The notes beneath the pieces are model-generated. The model saw only the letters and a program-made list of their open reading frames with translations, made no database searches and was not told where the DNA came from. The translations under genes were made by a program, and so were the position numbers. From Gammaproteobacteria bacterium (GTDB lineage Bacteria > Pseudomonadota > Gammaproteobacteria > Tenderiales > Tenderiaceae), in assembly GCA_024276775.1 (NCBI GenBank), contig JAJRWO010000030.1:1-5411 (forward strand): a stretch of 5,411 bases of DNA, written 5' to 3'. Position 1 is the stretch's first letter. Each line of letters opens with the position of its first letter. Below, in pieces: positions 1 through 5,357 of the stretch.

Positions 1-135
1 CTTTGAGTCACCGCCAAACTTCTTTGCCTGTGTCACGGTCAATGCCGCTGTCAGTGTCGTTTTACCATGGTCAACATGACCAATTGTGCCCACGTTTACG
101 TGTGGCTTTGTACGTTCAAACTTTTCTTTGGACAT
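1..135 (-). CDS. tuf: Elongation factor Tu, N-terminal 45 codons (continues past the left edge)
   Basis: EF-Tu is the GTPase that brings aminoacyl-tRNA to the ribosome in the cytoplasm. The minus strand starts with ATG at 135-133 and reads MSKEKFERTKPHVNVGTIG, followed by the P-loop GHVDHGKT at residues 19-26, which binds the GTP phosphates. It then runs open to the window edge as TLTAALTVTQAKKFGGDSK. Only about 45 of the roughly 395 residues expected are present; the switch regions and domains 2 and 3 lie outside. The start is supported by a purine-rich AAGAGGG at 143-149, seven bases before the ATG. The gene lies 52 bases downstream of tRNA-Thr on the same strand, as tufB does in E. coli, so it is probably co-transcribed with the three tRNAs. 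Many gammaproteobacteria carry two tuf copies; this is the tufB-type locus. The identity is certain from sequence; the operon assignment is inferred from spacing and strand. Confidence 0.97.
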   Translation of the reverse strand, partial: MSKEKFERTKPHVNVGTIGHVDHGKTTLTAALTVTQAKKFGGDSK

Positions 136-142
136 TGATGTA

Positions 143-149
143 CCCTCTT
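143..149 (-). promoter_or_regulatory. Ribosome binding site of tuf
   Basis: AAGAGGG on the minus strand lies seven bases upstream of the tuf ATG and fixes that start. It is a good Shine-Dalgarno match, as expected for one of the most highly translated genes. Confidence 0.75.
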
Positions 150-187
150 AAAAAGACAGATCCAATAAACATTTTCACAACAAAATC

Positions 188-262
<75 letters not shown>

Positions 263-331
263 GATATCTCTTTAAACTGCGACATACCTTCTCTTTAAAG
301 AGTGCCGCCCAACTCAATTAACTACCAATAT

Positions 332-405
332 TGGAGCGGGTGATGGGAATCGAACCCACGTGTTCAGCTTGGAAGGCTGACGTTCTACCATTGAACTACA
401 CCCGC
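332..405 (-). tRNA. glyT: tRNA-Gly (anticodon TCC)
   Basis: This 74-base cloverleaf reads GGA and GGG glycine codons. The acceptor arms are GCGGGTG and CACCCGC, and the D arm is GTTC-AATGGTA-GAAC. The anticodon stem TCAGC/GCTGA closes the loop CTTCCAA, anticodon TCC. The T arm is GTGGG-TTCGATT-CCCAT with one G-T pair. The discriminator is T and CCA is encoded. It sits 69 bases upstream of tRNA-Thr and 49 bases downstream of tRNA-Tyr in the same direction. Confidence 0.97.
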
Positions 406-454
406 CTAAACCTACTTTGGCCAGTACTCACTATTCATCCGCCGCAATAAATTT

Positions 455-539
455 TGGTGGAGGGGGGAGGATTCGAACCTCCGAAGGCTGAGCCGTCAGA
501 TTTACAGTCTGATCCCTTTGGCCACTCGGGAACCCCTCC
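455..539 (-). tRNA. tyrU: tRNA-Tyr (anticodon GTA)
   Basis: This 85-base class II tRNA has the long variable arm typical of bacterial tRNA-Tyr. The acceptor arms are GGAGGGG and CCCCTCC. The anticodon stem CAGA/TCTG encloses CTGTAAA, giving anticodon GTA. The T arm is GGAGG-TTCGAAT-CCTCC. The discriminator is A and the CCA is encoded at 457-455. It is the first gene of the operon: its 5' end lies about ten bases after the predicted transcription start. The E. coli operon has an extra tRNA-Thr (thrU) in front, which is absent here. Confidence 0.97.
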
Positions 540-554
540 AAAAACAAGCCGGCT

Positions 555-583
555 ATTCTGGATCAGTGACCGCCCCATGTCAA
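555..583 (-). promoter_or_regulatory. Sigma-70 promoter of the tRNA-tuf operon
   Basis: The minus strand shows a perfect -35 box TTGACA at 583-578, a 17-base spacer, and a -10 box CAGAAT at 560-555 (4 of 6 consensus bases). The bases after the -10 box, AGCCGGC at 554-548, form a GC-rich discriminator, the hallmark of stable-RNA promoters under stringent (ppGpp) control. The 17 bases before the -35 box are very AT-rich and could act as an UP element. The expected start, near 548, is about ten bases from the tRNA-Tyr 5' end. The boxes are seen; the stringent control is inferred from known rRNA and tRNA promoters. Confidence 0.8.
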
Positions 584-647
584 CATAATTTCATAGATAA
601 ATAGCTGGCTTTCAATCCAACAATCAGCTTAAACCACAAAACCTGTG

Positions 648-677
648 TTTACCCCTAAGTTTTCATGCTGTTATGAT
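648..677 (+). promoter_or_regulatory. Probable promoter of galE
   Basis: TTTACC at 648-653 (4 of 6 bases of the -35 consensus) is separated by 18 bases from TATGAT at 672-677 (5 of 6 of the -10 consensus). This would start transcription near 684, leaving a leader of about 30 bases before the galE ATG. It diverges from the tRNA operon promoter. The rest of the 540-712 gap shows nothing else I can support. Confidence 0.5.
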
Positions 678-712
678 AGTCAACAATACATACCAAATCA
701 GGTAAAACAGTT

Positions 713-1705
713 ATGAACAACATCCTCGTTACCGGTGGTGCCGGCTATATTGGCAGCCACGTAGTTCAGCAACTACGCCGAAACAACCGAAACGTCGTCA
801 TTCTTGACAATCTTTCAACGGGTTTCAAACAAGCAACCCTGGACAGTGAACTGATTATCGGCGATACAGGCAATAGAGAACTCGTCAATCAAACACTGAA
901 AAATCACAATATCACTGCTGTGATGCACTTTGCAGCCCACACCATCGTCCCTGAATCTGTTACCAACCCGCTCAAATACTACGGCAACAACACATGCGCT
1001 ACCCGCAACTTACTCGCGTGCTGCGCTGAAAACGGCGTCAAACACATCATTTTCTCATCCACCGCCGCTGTTTATGGCATCCCAGATAACGGCCTAGCAT
1101 CAGAAGACTCACTGCTTAAGCCAATCAACCCTTATGGCACTTCAAAGCTCATGAGCGAGTGGATGCTGCGAGACCTCTCCGCCGCCACTAATCTCAGCCA
1201 TGTCGTGCTGCGCTACTTCAACGTCGCCGGCTCCGACCCACAGGGACGCATCGGCCAGTCCACTCGCAAAGCAACCCTGTTAACCAAAGTTGCCTGCGAA
1301 GCGGCATTAGGCATTCGTGATCATGTGGCTATTTTCGGTACCGACTACCCCACCCTGGATGGCACCGGTGTACGCGACTACATTCATGTGGAAGACTTGG
1401 CCAATGCCCACTTGATGGCATTGAACTATCTTGAACAAGGTGGCAAATCCAATACTTTCAATTGCGGCTATGGCCACGGCTACAGTGTCCGCGAAGTGCT
1501 GGACATGGTTGCCAAACTCAACGGCAAGCCACTTAATATCAAAGAGCTGCCGCGCCGTGCCGGCGATCCACCACAACTGATTGCGGACGCCAGTCGCATC
1601 CGCAGCGGTCTCAACTGGCAACCGCAATATGACAACCTCGAACAAATCATACAAACCTCGCTCAACTGGGAGCACAAACTACTGCAACACAATTTTCGCG
1701 ATTAG
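713..1705 (+). CDS. galE: UDP-glucose 4-epimerase
   Basis: This is a cytoplasmic NAD-dependent extended short-chain dehydrogenase that interconverts UDP-glucose and UDP-galactose for sugar breakdown or surface polysaccharide synthesis. The 330 residues match the family length (338 in E. coli). The Rossmann motif TGGAGYIGSH spans residues 7-16, and D32-N33 in LDNLSTG would contact the NAD adenosine. The catalytic YxxxK is Y141-K145 in PYGTSK. Thr117 in FSSTAAVYG takes the place of catalytic Ser124 of E. coli GalE, a common conservative swap. RDYIHVEDL (221-229) and RRAGDPP (281-287) are family signatures. Leu289 aligns with Tyr299 of E. coli GalE, the residue that limits the size of the sugar, so UDP-N-acetylhexosamine may also be accepted. 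The start is supported by CAGG at 699-702, ten bases upstream. The SH3 gene follows after 71 bases. No other gal or polysaccharide gene lies in view, so the pathway cannot be decided. Confidence 0.95.
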   Translation: MNNILVTGGAGYIGSHVVQQLRRNNRNVVILDNLSTGFKQATLDSELIIGDTGNRELVNQTLKNHNITAVMHFAAHTIVPESVTNPLKYYGNNTCATRNLLACCAENGVKHIIFSSTAAVYGIPDNGLASEDSLLKPINPYGTSKLMSEWMLRDLSAATNLSHVVLRYFNVAGSDPQGRIGQSTRKATLLTKVACEAALGIRDHVAIFGTDYPTLDGTGVRDYIHVEDLANAHLMALNYLEQGGKSNTFNCGYGHGYSVREVLDMVAKLNGKPLNIKELPRRAGDPPQLIADASRIRSGLNWQPQYDNLEQIIQTSLNWEHKLLQHNFRD

Positions 1706-1776
1706 TATGGACACACCGGCCTCTGTTCAACACGACTAAACCCAGTTCAGCAACCATAAAAAATCAGGACGTTATT

Positions 1777-2448
1777 GTGAAAAATTGGATCGCCACATTG
1801 ATCGCAACACTGCTAATTTCAGGCAATGCAATTGCCCAGCAAACCTATTACGTCAATGACGAACTCACCATTACCATGCGCAGTGGCGAAAGCACTAAAC
1901 ACAAAATCATCCGCAGCCTCAAAAGTGGCACCCAGCTGAATGTCATAAAAAACAACAAAGACAGCGGCTTCTCCTTCGTTCGCACCCAGCGCGGTACCGA
2001 AGGCTGGGTCTTAACCCGCTTTCTAACCACTCAACCTTCAGCCAGACAACGCCTTGAAGCAGCCAACAAGACAATAAAAAAACTCGATACGGAACTATCC
2101 GAACTTCGAAGCGAAGCAAAAAAGAGCAATACCGAACGCAATTCACTCAACAAAACCAGCATCAGCCTGGAGAAAGAAAACAAAAACATAAGCAAAGAAC
2201 TGAGTCAAATTAGAGAAATATCACGTAATGCCATCACTCTCAATGAAGATAATAAAAACCTACGTGAAAAACTGATTCGCCTAGAAACTGACCTACAAAC
2301 CATAGAGCAGCACAATTCAATACTGAAAGATCGCAGCTCCCGCGACTGGTTCATCACCGGCACTTTTGTCACCATTATTGGCATTCTGATTGGACTGCTG
2401 GTGCCGAGAATTAGAGTTAAGCCCAAATCAAAATGGAATGAACTGTAA
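1777..2448 (+). CDS. TIGR04211-type (YgiM-like) SH3 domain membrane protein
   Basis: The 223-residue protein has the architecture of E. coli YgiM, 206 residues. A signal peptide of residues 1-20 ends in NAIA before QQ. A bacterial SH3 domain follows at about 23-85, with YVNDEL, RSGES at 35-39 and EGWV at 75-78. A long charged coiled coil rich in Glu, Lys, Asn and Leu spans about 90-187. One membrane helix spans about 191-209, followed by a basic tail (RIRVKPKSKW). The SH3 and coiled-coil parts should therefore lie in the periplasm, anchored by the C-terminal helix. The molecular role of the family is unknown; peptidoglycan or envelope binding is often proposed for SH3b domains. The start is GTG, supported by CAGGA at 1765-1769 seven bases upstream. 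It lies 71 bases after galE in the same direction. I see no convincing promoter in the gap, so co-transcription with galE is possible. The coiled coil is more A-rich than galE, which fits its Lys/Asn content. Confidence 0.88.
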   Translation: MKNWIATLIATLLISGNAIAQQTYYVNDELTITMRSGESTKHKIIRSLKSGTQLNVIKNNKDSGFSFVRTQRGTEGWVLTRFLTTQPSARQRLEAANKTIKKLDTELSELRSEAKKSNTERNSLNKTSISLEKENKNISKELSQIREISRNAITLNEDNKNLREKLIRLETDLQTIEQHNSILKDRSSRDWFITGTFVTIIGILIGLLVPRIRVKPKSKWNEL

Positions 2449-2457
2449 CCTAATGCA

Positions 2458-3333
2458 TCAGTCAGGGCGGAGTATTTTTCCTCCCCAATTGTGCAGCGCC
2501 AAGCCAAGAAGAATAAACACTGCTCCGATGATGATTTCCGAATTCAATGGCTCGTGATTTAAACCGTAGCCTAAACCCAGAGCCAACACGGGTGTCACCA
2601 ATGTCAGTAAAGCAATAGCGTTGGCTGAGACATGTTTAAGGGCATAATAAAAAGCAATAAAACCCACCACCGACCCCATTATTCCGAGGTAAACTATCGA
2701 GCTAATGGTTTTCTCTGACATCGCCCCTGGTAATTCACCATCAAACACCCACCAGGTGCAAAGATAAAGCGGCACCGCGACTGACAGCCCACCGGCTGTC
2801 ACAGACAGCGCTGATACCTCAGCGCCAATACGCTTAATCCAAACCATACTCAATGAATGAATCGCTGCTGAGGCAAATACCGCCACAACTCCGGCCACGG
2901 CCATGATACCAATGCCATCTTGCGGATTAAACACAATCATCAACCCGGCAAAACCAAGTAAGGCAGCCAACAGCTTTGCTGGCTGACGCAACGAGTCACC
3001 CAGCACCATAGCACTGATAAAAAAAGTCAACATCGGCAACATTCCATAGACCACCGCCACTAGACCAGAACTGACGTATTGCGCCCCCCAATAGACGCTC
3101 ATCATGGCAAAATACAGGCCCAGACCAGAAGCTAGATAGGTATGGTATGCCTTTTTATGCCATTTAAATGGCTGACGTAATAATACAAGCAGTGCCAGAC
3201 AGATCACCACACCCAGCAGCATACGGGCGCTGAGGGCAAACAAAAAACCAACCTCTTCGCTGCTCCATTTAATTGCCAGGGGCGTGGTTGACCAGATTAA
3301 AACGATCCCCATTAATGAGGCAGGCACTGACAT
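2458..3333 (-). CDS. EamA/DMT-family inner-membrane transporter
   Basis: This is a 291-residue permease of the drug/metabolite transporter superfamily, which exports amino acids, nucleosides, drugs or other small metabolites. It shows about ten hydrophobic segments (near 4-21, 30-52, 65-84, 88-109, 119-136, 141-162, 175-195, 210-230, 236-257 and 265-282). They form the two tandem EamA repeats of five helices. The end of each repeat has the family look: VVYGMLPMLTFFIS then GFAGLMIVF in the first, and LLTLVTPVLALGLGY then GAVFILLGLAL in the second. I chose ATG at 3333-3331 because AAGGAG lies exactly seven bases upstream. A TTG ten codons further upstream would place that Shine-Dalgarno inside the coding region. 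The stop lies 9 bases from the stop of the convergent SH3 gene, with no obvious terminator between them. The substrate cannot be told from sequence. A strong terminator hairpin lies 20 bases before its ribosome binding site. Confidence 0.9.
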   Translation of the reverse strand: MSVPASLMGIVLIWSTTPLAIKWSSEEVGFLFALSARMLLGVVICLALLVLLRQPFKWHKKAYHTYLASGLGLYFAMMSVYWGAQYVSSGLVAVVYGMLPMLTFFISAMVLGDSLRQPAKLLAALLGFAGLMIVFNPQDGIGIMAVAGVVAVFASAAIHSLSMVWIKRIGAEVSALSVTAGGLSVAVPLYLCTWWVFDGELPGAMSEKTISSIVYLGIMGSVVGFIAFYYALKHVSANAIALLTLVTPVLALGLGYGLNHEPLNSEIIIGAVFILLGLALHNWGGKILRPD

Positions 3334-3340
3334 TTTATTT

Positions 3341-3346
3341 CTCCTT
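3341..3346 (-). promoter_or_regulatory. Ribosome binding site deciding the transporter start
   Basis: AAGGAG on the minus strand ends seven bases before the ATG at 3333. It is a near-perfect Shine-Dalgarno sequence. It excludes the upstream in-frame TTG at 3363 as the main start. Confidence 0.85.
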
Positions 3347-3365
3347 GGTTTTTGTTGTGGCAATA

Positions 3366-3403
3366 AAAAAGGCCGCAGATTTTTTAATTTCTGCGGCCTT
3401 TTT
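3366..3403. terminator. Strong bidirectional rho-independent terminator
   Basis: A perfect 14-base-pair inverted repeat (3366-3379 with 3390-3403) has a core GGCCGCAG/CTGCGGCC, flanking A and T runs, and a 10-base AT-rich loop. Either strand ends in a T run, so it can work both ways. On the minus strand it lies after the tetraheme cytochrome gene and the small ORFs and would end that operon. It is also within the 5' region of the transporter gene. Confidence 0.9.
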
Positions 3404-3430
3404 GAAAGTTATTTTTTAGAAAAAACTAAT

Positions 3431-3520
3431 TCAATTCTCTCCAGAACGCGCAGACACAACCGCATGTGGTCGTAGCCACACACAGGCTCGTGTCATCACG
3501 TTTTGTTTAGCGTTCATCAT
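3431..3520 (-). other. Tiny ORF B, possible coupled small protein (29 codons)
   Basis: A 29-codon ORF begins at a double ATG (3520 and 3517) whose first ATG overlaps the stop of tiny ORF A by ATGA. It reads MMNAKQNVMTRACVWLRPHA and ends in SARSGEN. I recognise no family and see no membrane helix. A second frame of the same stretch is open to the TAA at 3411-3409, ending LERIELVFSKK. This suggests that the region may instead be a decayed gene end. No Shine-Dalgarno is clear; GGAG at 3525-3522 is close to the first ATG. Treat it as a candidate only. Confidence 0.2.
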
Positions 3521-3579
3521 GACTCCAACTGTGCGGCCTTAACCTGGCGTAGGTCAAGCATTAATTTCAAAACACTCAT
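3517..3579 (-). other. Tiny ORF A, overlapping the cytochrome stop (20 codons)
   Basis: This 20-codon ORF starts with an ATG that overlaps the TGA of the tetraheme cytochrome gene (ATGA), a classic translational coupling layout. It reads MSVLKLMLDLRQVKAAQLES and could form one amphipathic helix. It ends in another ATGA overlap with tiny ORF B. I recognise no family. Such short ORFs arise easily by chance; the two successive four-base overlaps are the only reason to list it. Confidence 0.22.
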
Positions 3580-4886
3580 TTGACTACACCATGTTTGATT
3601 CTGGGCCAATCGGTTTTCAGATCAAATGATGGGCTGTGCTTCTGAACATGACATTGAGCACAGATTTGTTCTGGCTGCCAGTCACTATTTTTGGTTGACA
3701 CCAACCCTGCTGACTCAACATGTTGCCGGCCTGCTCCATGACAGGATTCGCACTGCACATTCATCAAGTGCGGCGTCGCATCGAAATCAATAAAGCCTCC
3801 CGACGCTTCAAAACCAACGGTGTGGCACATAATACAGGCAGGATCAAAAGCCTTATTGACCTGTTCCAGCTTGGCAAAGGCATTGCTGTGCAAGGTCTCA
3901 GCCCAAACCTTATACTCTTCCTGGTGACAGCTCTTGCATGCCTCTTCACCTACGTATGGGCTTTCGCCAGTCTCAAGTAACTTGCGCAGCTTTACCCGTT
4001 CTAGATAAGCCTGCTTGACCTTGCTGTTGTACGCTTCGTACCAGTCCAACAGCGCCGGGTCGCTCTCTACCGTGCTGGGCATGGAAATCACTTCATGTTC
4101 ATAGCCAGCAATACGGCCATCATCTGCCAGCGTTAATGACAACTGCCCCAGGCGCATCCCCCGCGAACCGGGTTGCAAAACCAAGGTATTACCCATTTTC
4201 TGCGGCTCGCTAAACATCTCATAGGCAGCACGAATAAAAAGGATATCGACATATTTCAGCGGCAGGACCTTGGCCTGTTCCAGCGTTAAGGTCGCGGCTA
4301 AAACAGTCAGCCCATTTTTCTGCGCCCGCTGTAAATATTGAGTCAAACCAGCCATGTCATTCACAGCCTGTTCATTGGTTTGGGCCTGCATCGCCATCTG
4401 TGGTGAACTGGCGGGATCAAGCCACGAAAAAAACGTCAGCGTTTGTGTGCCACGAGTGATAACGCGATGATCAGAAAAATCGCCGCTGCCTTTATTCGTA
4501 CTCACCCAGTTGAGTTTATTTTCAAGCACAAATTCATCGCCGTAGGCCAAATCACTCCATTGCATCCCCAGCGCATCAAACGTCAGCGCTGAGTAAGCCT
4601 TGAGAATGTATTCTGCCGTCAGTTTATCTTGTGGCACCATACTGACAATCAAACCACCGGATGACAATGCGATCAGATCTGGCTTTTCCTGGCGCAGCTT
4701 TTTAAGTGTGCTTGATTGACGCAGAATCCCCCCCAGGTCGCCCTCCACGCTGCAACCACAGGGCTCAAGCTCACCATCAATATTGCCGGAATATACAATT
4801 TCCACGCGACTGTCTTGCGCCCAGGCAAGCTGAGGCAACAAAATAAACAGGACTAAATTTAGTTTTAATTTTTTTCTAAGTCTCAT
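3576..4886 (-). CDS. Periplasmic tetraheme cytochrome c with N-terminal degenerate phosphoesterase-like domain
   Basis: This 436-residue exported protein probably carries electrons in the periplasm. A signal peptide (residues 1-23, ending AWA before QD) precedes a domain at about 27-275. That domain resembles the start of UshA-type metallophosphoesterases (VEIVYSGNIDGEL), but the usual DxHG is NIDG and the GNHE site is replaced by GMQWSDLAYG, so metal catalysis is doubtful. It carries a conserved-looking ELEPCGC with C43 and C45. The C-terminal part (about 308-436) holds four CxxCH heme sites, C317-H321, C351-H355, C379-H383 and C409-H413, in the cytochrome c554 style. H333 and other His residues are likely distal ligands. 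AGGAGG at 4901-4896 lies nine bases before the ATG and supports the start. The first 11 bases overlap the end of the mazG remnant. Heme attachment needs Ccm proteins, not seen here. The electron donor and acceptor are unknown. Confidence 0.88.
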   Translation of the reverse strand: MRLRKKLKLNLVLFILLPQLAWAQDSRVEIVYSGNIDGELEPCGCSVEGDLGGILRQSSTLKKLRQEKPDLIALSSGGLIVSMVPQDKLTAEYILKAYSALTFDALGMQWSDLAYGDEFVLENKLNWVSTNKGSGDFSDHRVITRGTQTLTFFSWLDPASSPQMAMQAQTNEQAVNDMAGLTQYLQRAQKNGLTVLAATLTLEQAKVLPLKYVDILFIRAAYEMFSEPQKMGNTLVLQPGSRGMRLGQLSLTLADDGRIAGYEHEVISMPSTVESDPALLDWYEAYNSKVKQAYLERVKLRKLLETGESPYVGEEACKSCHQEEYKVWAETLHSNAFAKLEQVNKAFDPACIMCHTVGFEASGGFIDFDATPHLMNVQCESCHGAGRQHVESAGLVSTKNSDWQPEQICAQCHVQKHSPSFDLKTDWPRIKHGVVK

Positions 4887-5118
4887 GCGATACAGCCTCC
4901 TCGGCCTTGGCTTGATCCCAAAGGTTATTTATCTCATTCAGAGACATTTCAGCTAGCAATTGGTTCTGTTGTCCATATCATTTTGATCAACCGTATCAGC
5001 AACCTCATACACTTCTTCCAAGGTATAATTTAAAGGTTTGCTGTTTATCCCACGGACAGCCATTTTCAGGATCACGCAGGTGCACCATGACCTCAAGCAG
5101 TTCAGATATTTCAGACAT
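4876..5118 (-). pseudogene. mazG: mazG remnant: both ends kept, middle deleted and frameshifted
   Basis: MazG is a nucleoside triphosphate pyrophosphohydrolase of about 260 residues. The minus strand from ATG 5118-5116 reads a typical MazG N-terminus: MSEISELLEVMVHLRDPEN, then GCPWDKQQTFK, ending at 5029. The next conserved block, YTLEEVYEVADTVDQNDMDN, follows at once (5027-4968) but in another frame, so about four residues (SLIP-like) plus a frame are lost. In the first frame translation stops at TGA 5007-5005. After 4968 the match jumps to the C-terminal end, LAEMSLNEINNLWDQAKAEE, finishing at TAG 4878-4876 in the original frame. About 75 codons remain, so some 180 are missing, including the EELGDLLFQ region with metal-binding acidic residues and the whole second MazG domain. 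The protein cannot be active. DUF2835 lies 14 bases upstream, and the 3' end overlaps the cytochrome start by 11 bases, showing that this was an operon member. Confidence 0.85.
4896..4901 (-). promoter_or_regulatory. Ribosome binding site of the cytochrome gene, inside the mazG remnant
   Basis: AGGAGG, a perfect Shine-Dalgarno core, lies nine bases before the ATG at 4886. It encodes part of the conserved MazG C-terminal AKAEEA stretch, so it is shared by the old reading frame and the downstream gene. Confidence 0.8.
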
Positions 5119-5132
5119 TTTTTACCCGAATT

Positions 5133-5357
5133 TTAGCATTTGTCGATGGCAACAAATTTATTATCATGATCAAATTCAATCACGAATTCACCACAAATAC
5201 CATCCTGAGTCACAAAAGGACGAAGCAAATTGGCGGGAAACCTTATCGTCCGACCATCCCTGGCAACAGCAACAACATCTTGCACTGCACCGCTATAATA
5301 TTCCAGATATTGATGAGCTGAAATTTGCAAAACAAAATAAACCTTTCGATTAGACAT
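5133..5357 (-). CDS. DUF2835 family small protein
   Basis: This is a 74-residue cytoplasmic protein of the DUF2835 family, which is found mainly in gammaproteobacteria and has no known function. The sequence shows the features I associate with the family: an ISAHQYLEYYSG segment near residues 12-23, then ARDGRTIRFPANLLRPFVT at 32-50. These are followed by DGICGEF at 52-58 and FDHDNKF at 62-68. The family is usually about 70 residues long, so the protein is complete. I chose ATG at 5357-5355, which matches the usual N-terminus; its ribosome binding site is weak (GGTGG about eight bases upstream). An in-frame TTG at 5405 would add 16 residues without family support. The stop lies 14 bases before the mazG remnant, so the two were probably co-transcribed. 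The promoter must lie beyond the right edge. The 54 bases upstream to the window end hold no gene I can identify. Confidence 0.82.
   Translation of the reverse strand: MSNRKVYFVLQISAHQYLEYYSGAVQDVVAVARDGRTIRFPANLLRPFVTQDGICGEFVIEFDHDNKFVAIDKC

Noticed and set aside
1307..1675. A 122-codon minus-strand ORF
   Set aside because: It lies fully inside galE on the opposite strand and mirrors its codons; there is no independent signal.
2469..2483. GGAG...CTCC with a T run as a terminator between the convergent genes
   Set aside because: The stem is only four base pairs, it lies inside the transporter's coding end, and no T tract follows it.
3334..3363. TTG start extending the transporter by ten codons
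   Set aside because: The extension contains the AAGGAG site for the ATG at 3333, and the added residues are hydrophilic and unlike the family.
3284..3475. A 63-codon plus-strand ORF crossing the terminator
   Set aside because: It reads through the hairpin and the transporter 5' end, has no ribosome binding site and resembles no protein.
3465..3480. Small hairpin (TGTGGT/GCCACA with a four-base loop) as part of a riboswitch
   Set aside because: Six base pairs alone are weak, and I recognise no conserved riboswitch core around it.
3720..3980. An 86-codon plus-strand ORF
   Set aside because: It is antisense to the heme-binding part of the cytochrome gene, whose motifs are unmistakable.
5087..5353. 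An 88-codon plus-strand ORF at the right end
   Set aside because: It is antisense to the DUF2835 gene and the mazG N-terminus, both of which have recognisable protein motifs.
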